DNA from: Hyaloperonospora brassicae
Lineage: Eukaryota > Oomycota > Peronosporomycetes > Peronosporales > Peronosporaceae
Length of the DNA stretch: 64,000 nt
Reading direction: 5' to 3'
NCBI GenBank assembly: GCA_947650285.1
Contig: CANTFL010001180.1
Coordinates: 372,001-436,000 of the forward strand
Positions 1 through 10,969 of this stretch are shown piece by piece. Made by a program: the position numbers and the translations under genes. The notes beneath the pieces were generated by a model that ran no database searches, was not told the DNA's origin, and saw nothing but the letters and a program-made list of their open reading frames with translations. Position 1 is the stretch's first letter; every line of letters starts with the position of its first letter.

Positions 1-1118
1 ACCCGGAAAGAGCGTCGACCCGCCAGAGACAATGATCTGCGAAAAGAGCGTCTTGCGCAGGTCCAGGTCCGACTTCATAATGGCTTGCACCAGACATTCA
101 TGCACCCCACGTGCCTCAGACCCAATGATCTCCGGTCGGAACAGCACCTCTGGCGCACGGAACTTTTCAGGACCAATCTACACACATCGCACACAGGCCG
201 CCGCGTTACAACAACAACACCCTTTTCTCGATAACGCCCCAACACAACAGCACCCCCACAAAACCGAGCACACAAACCGAGCACGCGTACATTCAGCAGC
301 GTGCCGTCGGGCAAGTAGTAGGCACACGTGTCGTCTCCTGACGTACTCGTCGTTGCCTTGGTCTTGGCGCTGAGCATGTCTTTGACTGCAAGCGCCGACT
401 TTTCTGCTTCCAGTTGCTCTTCTTTCGTCGGGTTGAACGCCACGTAGCACAGTTTCTCCTTGATCTCGCGCACGACTTCGTGCTCGGCCGACGTCTGGAA
501 ATTGTACCCCGCTCGACGCAGCAGCAGCTGCAAGTGTCGCGTCACGTCTCGGCCTGCAACGTCCATCCTTGTGATCGCGTGCGGCAACGTAAAGCCCTCG
601 TAGACGGGCACAACGTGGGCAACGCCATCCCCGACGTCGAGCACCACACCCGTCGTGCGCCCCGACGCGTAGAGACTCAGCACTGCTTGAGGCGACACGA
701 ACAGCGACGGCACGTTGAACGCTTCAAAGAACACTTCGCTCGCCCGCTCGCGGTTCGCCACGGGGTTCAGCGGCGCTTCCGTGAGCAGCACCGGGTGGTC
801 CTCGCTCTGGACATTGAGCATCTCCTTCGAGTACACGTGCTGCCAGATGCGGTGCATGCTCGTCCAGTCCGTGACGATCCCGTGCTCCATGGCATACTGG
901 ATCCGAAACAACCCGCGGTGGTGCTGCACGCGATTGCCGACAAACACGTCGCTGCCGTCGTACGCCCCGCCCGGCATCATGCGCGTGTGCTTTGTCGTGC
1001 CCGTGAACGACGGGAACACGACGTGCGGCGTCTCGCCCCCTGCGAAGCCGGCCTTCATGAGGCCGCTGCCGTTGTCGATCACGAGCGGCTGGTTCCCCAG
1101 CACTTCGGGCGACGCCAT
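1..1118 (-). CDS. ARP1: Actin-related protein 1 (ARP1/centractin), C-terminus off the window edge
   Basis: Actin-fold subunit of the dynactin filament, the dynein cofactor for retrograde microtubule transport. Exon 1 is 1118-291 (276 codons, ATG at 1118). The intron 290-178 (113 bp, GTACGC...TGTAG) is in phase 0. Exon 2 is 177-1 and continues past the left edge, so about 40 C-terminal residues are missing compared with animal ARP1. Visible signatures are the N-terminal phosphate loop ([16 protein letters not shown]), the ARP1-like [10 protein letters not shown] and [12 protein letters not shown] blocks, [16 protein letters not shown], the second nucleotide loop around [18 protein letters not shown], and in exon 2 [13 protein letters not shown] and IVSGGSTLF. 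The spacing and the VYSKEML block fit ARP1 better than actin. An extra stretch of about 20 residues rich in Lys, Thr and Ser lies just before YYLPDG. A longer open frame upstream of 1118 lacks actin similarity, so MASPEV is taken as the start. Confidence 0.9.
178..290 (-). other. ARP1 intron
   Basis: On the minus strand, donor GTACGC follows AAT at 291 and acceptor TGTAG precedes ATT at 177. Removing 113 bp restores the conserved actin block [13 protein letters not shown] in frame. Confidence 0.85.
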
Positions 1119-1520
1119 TGCAAGTCGACACGCGTGCGGGCGCTGGACGCAAAAATGACAGTAGCGTACCTTTTTGAAAAACGACGTGGCAGGAGGTGCC
1201 ACTTTTAACAACGACGGACGAAAATCACACAAAACACACAGAGATTGACAGCGACAGGGACACCGAGTGAGATCAGAGGCAATTTTGCACGCGACATTGT
1301 CACGATAGCGAGTGCCTGGTGCCACCGTCGCATTCGATCCGTTTCTGGGGGTTTCGCGGTTGTGTGTGTGTGTGTCGACCACACCGACACCCACCCCCAC
1401 GGGCCACCCGCTTGCGGAAAACCTCTGCTAGCGCATGCGACACTTGACCCCGAGCGGCTCCAAAAGACCCACACCCACACTCGCTCGCGCGCGCCCGACG
1501 ACCCAAAATAACACACAAAC
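1119..1520. promoter_or_regulatory. Divergent ARP1/symplekin intergenic region
   Basis: A 402-bp gap separates the two start codons and must hold both promoters and 5' leaders. A (TG)n run at about 1360-1375 is the only obvious repeat. The symplekin start has a good context (ACAAACATGG). No unambiguous oomycete initiator element is seen. Confidence 0.6.
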
Positions 1521-4500
1521 ATGGACGACGCGCCGTGTCACGCAGTCGCAGCGCTGCTCGAGCAGCTACAGGGCGCCGCGAGCAACGCCGAGCAGCTCCA
1601 GCTCTTCCATCAGGTGCAGGAGATCGTGCAGCACCGGGACGCGTCGGGCGCCGAGCGCTGCGTGCTCCGTCGCGCGCTGCCGCTGCTTCAACAGGTCGCG
1701 CAGCTCCCGAACGCGGCGCTCGTGGCGGCCATTTTGCAGCTATTGGACCAGGAAGCGGCTTCCACTGCAGCAGTTGTGGCCAATACGAAGACAACACGGA
1801 CGGGGACTGCCATGGACCCGGCAGCGGCCGTCGTGGCGGCGCTCTATGACGTGTGCCACACGGTGCTTCTGCTCAGTTACTCGACCGAGAAGAACGTGGT
1901 GCTGGCGCTGCAGCTGGCGCTACGGACGCTCCACCAGAGCTTTGATGTGGCTCTGCAGGCTGAGACGGACGGGACCGACCTGGAGCCACGAAAGTGCTGG
2001 GACGCGACGCTGCGATGCCTCGACGCAACGGCCGATATTGTGATCCACGCGCCCGACACGGGGTCCAGCAGTCGCAGTGCTATGGTCTGGCTACGCTCGT
2101 GGAAGTTCCTTGAGAGTGGCGTGATGCTGCTGAGTACGGCACAGGACGCGTCCGTGTATCGAGATCCAATGAGGTCGAACGTGCAGCCAAATGTCTGCAG
2201 CTTGGATCGACTGAAGGGAGTTCAGTCGACACTGTTGGTCCAGGCAGAGCTCGAAGCACGTGGTGTCTCGTTGTTGCAACGCATGTGTGAAGTCGTTGGG
2301 GCACGTGCGTCCGAGACAAAGCTCTTGCTGGCGAAGCGAGAGCTGAGCGTGGCTGTGAACTCGCTGTCGCTGCTTGCAGCTGTGCGACCGCAGTTTATGC
2401 CACATGTATTGCCGAGACTTGTGGCGCTCTCGAACACAGTATCGACGCCTGGAACCGAAGATGCTGGTATACAAAAGACGGTGACGGCAAACTTGGTCAA
2501 GCTGTTGAGTCATCCGGCGGCGCAGGTGCTAGCAGACGAGGTGACGGACGTTTTAATTGCTGTCGGTGCGTCTCAGCGCGCGTTTGCTGCCATCAGCAAG
2601 AGCAAAGAACAACGACGACGGTACACGTCAGCACCGACGGAAGCTTCACTGCGCAGAGCAAGGATCGGCAAACGCACAGCGCAATCGATTACGGAGCGAG
2701 TAGAGAACGCCAATGCGCATGCCAAGCGCAGACGTGTGAATCTGTCGGGGTCATCAGCTGCCCCGGTCTCGAAAGAGAAGGTGACACACGACGGGATCGT
2801 GAACATGCAAGCTGTCGAAGTGGCCAACTTGGTGCTGGAGAGCTTCACTTCCGACATGACCGCACCAGCACCACCTGATCTACAACTGGAGCTAGTGCCC
2901 AGCGCATTGAAGACGAGAATGTCCGCTCTGCTTGCAAAACTCGCAACACCTTCGTCTGCTCTTGCGATCGAGAAAAGCGCCAAACGCATGCGCGACCCCC
3001 GTCTCCGACGTGACCCAAGACTGCAAGCACAAAACAAGGAGCAGCCAGCACTCGTGCCAATCTTTGACGATACTGCCGTCGAAGAAGTGAGCGACTGGAT
3101 ATCGAAGAATGCTGCTACAATCGCAGAGCCGCTCGTATCTGTCTCAGAGGACAACGTGGTCCAAGTGCATCTGAAGCCGGAGACCTTGGCCTGGCAGCAC
3201 GAGATGGCTATCGATGCTCTTGTTCGGATCTTGGAAAATGAATACGGGGTAAAGATTCGAGGAGACGAAGCGTTGCGTGAAGGTCTTGTTTGCCGACTTG
3301 CAGCAAGCCTGTGGCTTCTTGGCACGGACGAAAGCAACAAGTTGGCATCGGGGCCCGGAAGTAGTTTGAAACTGCCGTTTGTTTATCAGAAAATTTTGGA
3401 TTTCGTTCTGGGCGATTATTGCGTGCGTTCAACGCTGGCAACAAATCTGCTTTGTCAGGAGTACATTCGTGCCTCAGCTTCTCAGTTGACACCCCTTGCC
3501 GGTGAGAGCTCGACGGCTCTTGCCGACACTGGTGATTACCAGATCTACCGAGCGTCCGTCAATTACTTCTTTGACGCGCTTCAGAAGAAAATGGATCTGT
3601 CTTTGTCGGCAGACAAGAAGCTCTTTGGGGCTTTGGTGGCACAACTGCCATGTGTTTCAGTGGAGATTCTCCGCATCATCACATCGCTGTTTAGCGAGAA
3701 AGCTGGAATTGTGCTAGGCATCACCTTGCTGCGTGATTTGGCAAAAGAGCGAATGGCATGTCAGACGCCTTGTCTTTTGATTTTGCTGCGGTACACATGT
3801 CACGAGGACGAACATTATCGTAATGCTACCATCAGGTGTGTCGCCAACCAGCTGTATAGTGTCAGTACGCTCAAAAGGGACATCGAAGCATTTGCGGTCA
3901 AGCTGGTCAACTCGCTGCAAGAGCCTGTGCCACAAAGCGAGGAGTGTGCGGTGAAAGATGAAGACATGCCTCACAGCTCACACGAAGACGAGAATGGTGA
4001 GAAACCGAGCGTCGAATCTCCGATTGAAGTGAAAGTGGAAAAAGCCGGCAACTGGTTTGAAAGTCAGGTGAAACTAATAGCTCTTGCTGAAAAGAGCACT
4101 AGCCAAGAGCTGCGCACGTATGCTGCCAAGATCCAGGATGAGACGGATCTTTCGAGACCTCTTGACAGCGAGCTGGAGGTTCTTCGGCGTTTGGAACTTT
4201 ACCTGGCACTGTGCGCGAAGAAGCCGTCGCTTTTGACACACTTGGTAAAAACGTACGCGTACGCTTCTGAGACTGTACGCCAGTCCATTTTCCGCGCCAT
4301 TGAAAAACTGATAAAGCATTTGAAGCAACGCGGAAGCGTGAATGTCGTCGCTCAGTTGCACGGGTTCGAGCCAAACGCTTTAGGGCTGGTATGCCACATC
4401 ATTCAGATTTTGTCGATCCGTGGACGACCGAACGAATCAAGCTCGTCGGGCACAGATGATCTCGTTCAACAGATTTTAGCGTTGTACCGCAGCCATGAGC

Positions 4501-5282
4501 ACATTCCGGACTCCATCTCGGTGCTGATTCCGGTATTGCCCAACATCCGCGGCGAGACCTTGTTCCCATTGTTGCCCGACCTATTGACGCTACCTCCAGC
4601 CCGGCTATCAGTCGCCATCACTCGACTGTTGGAAGCGATGCCTCCGCAGGTAGTAGCTCCGATCGACTTGCTCGTGGCGCTTCATCATGTGGATCTCAAG
4701 AGCGAGCCAAATATGCAAAAGAAGGTTATTGCTGCTATCAACTTTTGTGTGGAACACCGCCACGCTTTTCCGTCGGACGTGCTACTTCATGTGTGTCGCG
4801 TGCTGGTGAAGGAGGAAAAGATTTCGAAACTGTCGCTTCGCACGCTCATTCTCAGCGTTACAGCGTACCCTACGTTGCAGCGTGACATGGCTTCGCTGTT
4901 GGAGATCCTCGTTGACAGGAAGGTTTGGGAAATGGAGGACGCGCTGTGGAAGGGCTTTGTGAAGTGCTCGGCACTCATTCAGCCGGCATCATTCCCCCTG
5001 ATGCTTCGTAGACTTCCCGTTGCTCAGCTTGCGTCGTTGCTGAAAGAGGAAAAGGACCTACGTGTCTTGCTGCGCGAATATGCTTTTACTGCCGGTCCCG
5101 ACGACCAGCCACTTGACCTTTCATCCGAGGTCAATGCGCTGCTGGAAGACCCAAGCGAGGGCATTGTCAAGCATGAAAAGACTGATGATGCCGAAATGCC
5201 AGAGACAGTGGTGAAAATGGAGGTAGACGACGTGGATCCGATAAAGGTGGAGAAGGACGAAGAAGGTGAAAGTATCGTTTGA
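1521..5282 (+). CDS. SYMPK: Symplekin (pre-mRNA 3'-end processing scaffold)
   Basis: Scaffold of the nuclear cleavage/polyadenylation machinery, binding CPSF and CstF partners and the Ssu72 phosphatase. It is a single uninterrupted exon of 1253 codons, close to animal symplekin (about 1270). The N-terminal 330 residues are helical and HEAT-like, with blocks such as AVNSLSLLAAVRPQFMPHV. A basic, low-complexity linker (KRRR near residue 400, RDPRLRRDPR near 500) follows. The Symplekin_C domain runs from about 990 to 1200, with PVLPNIRGETLFPLLPDLL, LLVALHHVDLKS and the VWEMEDALWKGFVKC block that matches the VWK...VWEGFIKC block of the animal protein. The tail is acidic, with repeated VK(M/H)E motifs that could be sumoylation sites (inference). 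The gene has a bidirectional promoter region with ARP1 and converges on LCB2. Confidence 0.9.
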   Translation: MDDAPCHAVAALLEQLQGAASNAEQLQLFHQVQEIVQHRDASGAERCVLRRALPLLQQVAQLPNAALVAAILQLLDQEAASTAAVVANTKTTRTGTAMDPAAAVVAALYDVCHTVLLLSYSTEKNVVLALQLALRTLHQSFDVALQAETDGTDLEPRKCWDATLRCLDATADIVIHAPDTGSSSRSAMVWLRSWKFLESGVMLLSTAQDASVYRDPMRSNVQPNVCSLDRLKGVQSTLLVQAELEARGVSLLQRMCEVVGARASETKLLLAKRELSVAVNSLSLLAAVRPQFMPHVLPRLVALSNTVSTPGTEDAGIQKTVTANLVKLLSHPAAQVLADEVTDVLIAVGASQRAFAAISKSKEQRRRYTSAPTEASLRRARIGKRTAQSITERVENANAHAKRRRVNLSGSSAAPVSKEKVTHDGIVNMQAVEVANLVLESFTSDMTAPAPPDLQLELVPSALKTRMSALLAKLATPSSALAIEKSAKRMRDPRLRRDPRLQAQNKEQPALVPIFDDTAVEEVSDWISKNAATIAEPLVSVSEDNVVQVHLKPETLAWQHEMAIDALVRILENEYGVKIRGDEALREGLVCRLAASLWLLGTDESNKLASGPGSSLKLPFVYQKILDFVLGDYCVRSTLATNLLCQEYIRASASQLTPLAGESSTALADTGDYQIYRASVNYFFDALQKKMDLSLSADKKLFGALVAQLPCVSVEILRIITSLFSEKAGIVLGITLLRDLAKERMACQTPCLLILLRYTCHEDEHYRNATIRCVANQLYSVSTLKRDIEAFAVKLVNSLQEPVPQSEECAVKDEDMPHSSHEDENGEKPSVESPIEVKVEKAGNWFESQVKLIALAEKSTSQELRTYAAKIQDETDLSRPLDSELEVLRRLELYLALCAKKPSLLTHLVKTYAYASETVRQSIFRAIEKLIKHLKQRGSVNVVAQLHGFEPNALGLVCHIIQILSIRGRPNESSSSGTDDLVQQILALYRSHEHIPDSISVLIPVLPNIRGETLFPLLPDLLTLPPARLSVAITRLLEAMPPQVVAPIDLLVALHHVDLKSEPNMQKKVIAAINFCVEHRHAFPSDVLLHVCRVLVKEEKISKLSLRTLILSVTAYPTLQRDMASLLEILVDRKVWEMEDALWKGFVKCSALIQPASFPLMLRRLPVAQLASLLKEEKDLRVLLREYAFTAGPDDQPLDLSSEVNALLEDPSEGIVKHEKTDDAEMPETVVKMEVDDVDPIKVEKDEEGESIV

Positions 5283-6369
5283 CGTGATGTTTGTCTCAGT
5301 GCCGTGGATAAGCCAGAAAATAAGATGCGATCATAGAGCCGAGTGACTCGGTGGTGGTGAAGGTAAAACAAGTGGTGGGGCTGCTGCTTACTCGCTCCGT
5401 TATTTTTTGCAAGTTGACACCATCCAGGCGAAACTGTAGCTACTATGGTGCCAAGCAGGTCTGAAAAGCCACGCGATGCCGCGTCGCAGTCACACAACCC
5501 TTCTTTGACGTGTATGTTTGCAGGGGATACACGCAATGACACGAAGGGGCAGTGTATTGCCGCTGCTCAACAACCCGATATAACATTGTGGTTGCTGTAC
5601 CAGACGACAGATCGATACTAAAAGGGTGGAGAAAGTCAAACGCATTGCAGGGATGCTAGTGAAAGTTGTGGAGAATCATCGAAGAGGCTGCTGCGGTACA
5701 AATGCTTGTGACTTGTGCAGACAGCAGCTTGTTCAAATCGGATCTCGTTTTTCCTGTTGTCAATACTGAGAGGCACTCGCGCACGTGGTCATATGAGATG
5801 GGGTCATAGGTCGTCGTTGATTAGTTTTGCACCCACGTGGTTCGTGGAGCACCCTATCGGATAGCAGTGGAAAGGAAAGCGGTGTCACATGTGACTGTTT
5901 TCAAGCTTTCCCTACAAGCCATCGAGAGTCAAAATCCAAGCAAGTTGCACAACCATTTCACAACTACAAACGAACTGCCCACCTGCATCATCAGTCAACC
6001 TGTCTCTGATCTCTCCTCCATCGTGCATAACGCAAATGCCTTGCAGGCAATTGCCATCTTGACAAACAAGTGCAATGAGAAGTATGGTCTTGGCATGTTT
6101 GTGCATGGTGGTTCCAGCTTGTGCACAAGTTATGACACTCCAGCGCACGACATTTGCCCACTACTGTCACCATCCATATGCTCCGACCGTATCGATTGCC
6201 TCTGTAGCTAGCTCAACGACCAACATTTGGCTACAACAAACGACAAGACGCACGGGCAAACTTTCACCATCATTTGTTACCTCTATGCCTGTAGTCAAAC
6301 GAACGCACCGATCTGGCCCAATGTCAGAGACGCGCGACGACTTTCCCCGATTGACGCGCATGGCCTTCT
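5283..6369. other. Intergenic region between convergent genes
   Basis: About 1.1 kb lies between the stop codons of symplekin and LCB2. It contains only short open frames without recognisable domains and presumably holds both 3' UTRs and poly(A) sites. No mobile element is visible. Confidence 0.6.
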
Positions 6370-7983
6370 CTATGCCTTTTTCGCAAAGCGGATATTGCAC
6401 AAGTCTGAGACCTCCTTCAGCGCTACTAGAGCTGCATCAATATCCTCTCTCGTATGGGCCGCAGAGACGCAGAAACGGACGCGGGCTAGAAGCAGTGGTG
6501 TAGCTGGAAAGCCCACCGTCACCACAGCCAAGTTGCGCTTCAGACATTCGCGGGAGAACTCGCCCACTTTTGACATGTGATACAGCATCACCGGGATCAC
6601 AGGCGAGTTGAAGTCACCCAACGTAATCACGCCCATATCGATCAGCTTCTGGCGAAAGTAGTTGCTGTTCGTGCGCAGCGAGTCGAGCTTCTTGCGGCCA
6701 ATGTCCGTGCCGTCTAGACCAGCGATAATGTTCAGCGCGGTCAGAATCTGCTGAGCGACCACGGGCGACAAACTCGTGGCGTAGACTGCACCGGCGCTTG
6801 AGTTGCGAATAAAGCCAACAATCTCTTCTGACGCAGCAATGTAGCCGCCCATGCCGCCAAAGCTCTTGGAAAACGTACCCATCAAAATGTCAATCTCACT
6901 TGGATCGACTCCCGAGTATTCACAGATACCACGGCCTGTGTTGCCCAGTGCGCCAATGCTATGGGCCTCGTCCACGTAAATGTAGGCCTTGTACTTTTTC
7001 GTGATATCCACCATTTCACGCAGACGCACGATTTCGCCCTCCATCGAGTAGATGCCCTCGATCATGACAATGATCTTCTTCCACGGACGGTGTGTCCGTG
7101 GCTGGCCTTCCACAATCTTCGCACGAAGCACCTTCTCAAGGTGTTGAGGGTCGTTGTGCTTAAACACGCCAACCGAAGCGCCCGATGCCCGTGCCCCATT
7201 GACAATCGAAGTGTGGTTCAGTGCGTCGCTGAGAATGAGCGTGCCCTTGTCCGTGAGCGCTGGAATGCTCGTGACATTCGTGGCGTAGCCCATGTTGTAC
7301 ACGATCGCCGACTCTTTTCCGATAAACTTCGCCAGTGCCTTCTCCAACGCGACATGCACCGACGTCGTGCCAAACTCCATGGGCGGCACTGTCGACGCCA
7401 GTGCAAACTGCTTGACAGCAGGAAACACCTCCTTGCTGCACGTGTTCATCCAGTCGTCGGCAAAGCCGAGATAGTTGTACGAGCCAAGGTTCACGCAGCG
7501 CTGGATGCATCCGTCCTTGTTATGCAGCGTCTTGTTTTCGTCGACCGAGTACCGCTCAATCAGATCGATCTGCGCACCTACAGACCACACACACACCAAG
7601 CCACGTGCCATCCCATCATGTCAGCCACATATATAGAGACACACACGCACACACTAACAACATCAACAACAACAACAACAACAAGAAGGAGAAGGAGAAG
7701 AAGGGAAGGAGAGAAGAAGAAGGAGAGACGCGGCAATTTACGCACCAGGTGAGCCAGCCACTGGTCGATTGAACACGTCCTGTAGACGGTGGTAGATGCG
7801 CTTCGTGTAAAAGTTCTCAAAGGCCACGAGGAGCGGAGCGTAGCCCTTCTTGGCATTGTCCGAGTAGCGCGAGCCACCGAAGATGCTGCCCGCGTGGTCA
7901 CGAAGGTGGCCAAAGGTGATGAGGATGGCGTACTGGATGTAGCACAGAATGGCTGCGGCCCACGGAACGTGCTCGGCCGCCAT
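6370..7983 (-). CDS. SPTLC2: Serine palmitoyltransferase subunit 2 (LCB2)
   Basis: Catalytic PLP-dependent subunit of serine palmitoyltransferase, which condenses L-serine and palmitoyl-CoA to 3-ketodihydrosphingosine, the first step of sphingolipid synthesis at the ER. Exon 1 is 7983-7746, the intron 7745-7578 (GTGCGT...CTGTAG) and exon 2 7577-6370. The product is 481 residues, like plant LCB2 (about 489). Residues 8-30 form one membrane segment. Next come the ENFYTKRIYHRLQDVFNRP block and the fold-type I aminotransferase core: NLGSYNYLGFA, EGIYSMEGEIV, the PLP-contacting DEAHSIGALG, and GTFSKSFGG with the Schiff-base lysine that marks LCB2 rather than LCB1. The intron falls inside the conserved PG-A sequence and the join keeps frame. 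The start is the ATG at 7983; upstream in frame only a GTG is found. A long (GA)n tract lies 25 bp upstream. Confidence 0.92.
7578..7745 (-). other. LCB2 intron with simple repeats
   Basis: A 168-bp intron. On the plus strand it carries an (AAC)n run and an adjacent purine-rich GAA/GGA tract (about 7657-7732), so the transcript has long GTT and pyrimidine tracts. Splicing joins CCTG to GTGCGCAG and restores PGAQIDLIE. Confidence 0.85.
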
Positions 7984-8008
7984 CGTGCGTGACGCAAGTG
8001 ACACAGAG

Positions 8009-8021
8009 CGAGAGAGAGAGG

Positions 8022-8077
<56 letters not shown>
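8009..8077. repeat. (GA)n microsatellite upstream of LCB2
   Basis: About 69 bp of nearly pure GA dinucleotide, broken once by a GGAGCG near 8030. On the LCB2 coding strand it reads as (CT)n and begins about 26 bp upstream of the ATG, in the leader or core promoter, where pyrimidine tracts can affect transcription or length polymorphism. Confidence 0.95.
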
Positions 8078-8079
<2 letters not shown>

Positions 8080-10969
8080 GCGACTGTACCGAGCGACGCT
8101 TGAGATGATGTGTGGGACGGCTGCAGTGGTCTGTCGACGAGGGTTTTGACCAATCGCAACGGCTCGTGCAGACGCAGTTGCTGAAATCCGTTTACTTCAG
8201 TCATCGGGGCCTGCAATGTGCGACTCTGCGCCGTTACTTAACGACTCTTTGACCGAGAGCTCTTGGGAACCCGCACGAGTGCTGACTTGCTGCTGCGACA
8301 TGCGTGAGACACGCACACACGACTGTCTCTTCTCGCAACACGTCTCTTCTTTCTGTCGTCGTCGGTACTGCCAATAGAGTCCCCTAACGTTCGCAAACGG
8401 CGTCTTCTTTATTCGTCGTTGTTCGATGGCTACCTCTAGATCGTCGTCGATCTTGCCATAGTGTGTGGTCCGCCGATCTCTCGATCGCATTTGGCTTGAC
8501 AGTGACTGCCTTCGTATCGACGCAGCCATGTGCGCATCGCAGTCGAACGCGCTGAACGCACAGGACACGGCGGACTATCGAGTGTGTCGACGTGCAGTGT
8601 TCTTTGCCAATGTATTGATTAGCTGAACAATGGTGCACTGGACCAGCCAGAGCACCTTGCGCGGAACGCGCTGGACGGTATGTGCAACATGCTATTCCGT
8701 GTCACGTGAAATAGGGCTCTTCTGTTGTGATGGCACAAATGCCGTTACGTGCGACTCGACGTGGCAATCCCATAGAACAAGATGACACGCCATCTCTCTC
8801 TCGCTCTCTTGACCGCTGAGCACAGACACTTCGAGTAGTTGGTCATCGCACGGGCTGCATTCGCACTAGGAGAACTATCAGACCGCCTGATCAAACATCA
8901 CTCTGGTCATACGCGCGCATGAGCTCAAGTTCGTTCAAAGAGCTTTGGGGCAAATATGGCACTACAAGTGCATCGCACTAGAAACGAGGTGCTACTATAG
9001 TCGGTGATAGAGCCGTCAGCTCCCGCATGTGCGACGAAGCCTCAATTTGATAGTCTAACACGATAGCGATCGACTGTCGTGACGAACGCGCTAGTCAAAC
9101 GAGCTGACACACGTGCGTTCGCACACACGTTGCTGCGGTCTGGATGGGTATCCTGATTCTACGTACGTGCAACAAAAGTAGTCGCGCGTGATGTACGGCT
9201 ACTATAACAGCTATGCAATGCTGGTTGTCTTATCCGTGTGCCATGCCGAGTCAGGACACACCGTCTCTCGTGATAGCGGCACCCAGGGGCAAATGTGCAT
9301 TATCGAGACAAACTACGGACATCTTTCGGCTATGCAGCAACACGTGAGCGAGCTCGTCTCGACCAAGTCTTTTTTCGACTACGAACGTCTTTACATTGCG
9401 AGCACCAGTCATCCAGCTATGCGTCAACGAGGCCGTTTAGGTACCCGACCAACCTTATGCTCAACGTAGAAAGTTGCACACGCCCATACGATCGTGATGT
9501 AGCCGAGCAATCCACGTCGCGATCGGTGCCAATGAAAATCTCCCAGTAGTGCAGCAACGGACGTGACTCGTGGACCAGATCTACAGAGCTCGCAAGGGCT
9601 GTCCAGCGCGACTCATAGCATGACCGCTCCCTCGCGCATCCGCACATTGTGCGTGCAACAATGAACGAGAACAAAGTCAATCGATGGTACGGTACATGAC
9701 TGTGACACACAGTAGCTGTCGACGCACGTGTCAAACGACCTTCACGTGGATATGCAGCAGAAGAGTACACTCGAAATTCATCGTAGCCCGTATGCGCTTT
9801 TTGTTGCACCGCGTCACTTGTGCAAGTCGCTGCACTTGCACTGTCGCGAGTGTCATTGCGATGTACTCGAAGTCAAGTGGAACAGCGCATGTCAAGAGTG
9901 AGCACCTTTGCGTACACGCGAGTTTTTGTGTCACGCTATCACGAAGGCACTTTGTTCAGTCAACGGCCACGTCACACAGTGGCAACTGAACAGCACTGCG
10001 TTATCTATCACTCATCTGCACGATGTGCCACTACGAAAGGTTGTACCAGACCTTTGCATTTACGTCGGTCAAAGCTACGATCGAAAGGTACGAGAGCAGA
10101 AAGCTGAAGGAGACAAGTAGGTAGGAGACCGGCATTGGACAAACGACTTCCAAATTAGTACAAGCAGTGGCCGGTTGACGAGATACCAAGTCGTCTGTGC
10201 GGTATGAGTGCCTCTTGAATAATTCAGTATGCTCGTGGCGACTCGTGGCAATACATTACGAGCATTCCTGCCTGGCAAGACCAAACACGAGATAGGCATT
10301 GTACAAAGCTTCTTGACAACAAGTCACCGGTCACAAAGAGCATCGGGTACGCCTGCCACCGTTTGCTCGTTGAGCTGTTGATTTACAAGTCGTGGGTTCC
10401 CATCCAACCCACAAAGCAGACGACTGCCTTGCACAGAGGAACTCCAGCAGGCTCATCTCCTATCGTCTGCTAGAAATGCACCGTGGCAAGTACGCGAAAG
10501 ACCCTAATGGCGATGGAAACCCACTACTGACTACAAGTGCAAGTGGAATTGCTCCACGACTTGAACCGACACAAGACACGTCAATGTGTTTGGGCTGTCA
10601 AAAACGGTCACGGCCGAAAGCTATGGCACTGCACGGTTCGATTACATACTATCGCGGGTAAAACGATATGCACACTTCCTCAAGCAGGTTAAACAGACGG
10701 TATCATTGGCATGTAAGCTCTTCTTGCATGCGTGTGACGCAAGACTATTGGCGTTGTGTGTCATGTGCAAAGACGAGAGCTGTCAACCATGTTGCAAAAT
10801 TGGTGCAAGGGTACGTACACAAGAGCAACGGCATGCTGCGTCCTCTGACTTGTTCCACGATGCCCACTCATCACCTGTAGAGCTCCTGTGCTGTACGTTG
10901 GTCGTTTCCACCCGCAATCTGCTACTCTCTCTACCGTGTTGCCCACAACTCGAACCCGTTCATGCAGAG
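8078..10969. other. Intergenic region without recognisable genes
   Basis: About 2.9 kb between the LCB2 leader and the 3' end of the TRAX-like gene. The best open frame is 8529-8197 on the minus strand (110 residues, Arg/Ser-rich, ATG start). It has no domain I recognise and could be leader or chance. The rest holds short frames on both strands and no clear repeat. Confidence 0.5.

Noticed and set aside
414..1208. 264-codon plus-strand frame opposite ARP1
   Set aside because: It is the complement of the conserved ARP1 exon, His/Arg-rich as expected for antisense of GC-rich coding DNA. No independent evidence.
1119..1400. Upstream extension of the ARP1 frame
   Set aside because: No actin similarity before MASPEV, and it runs through the (GT)n repeat. 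Likely leader.
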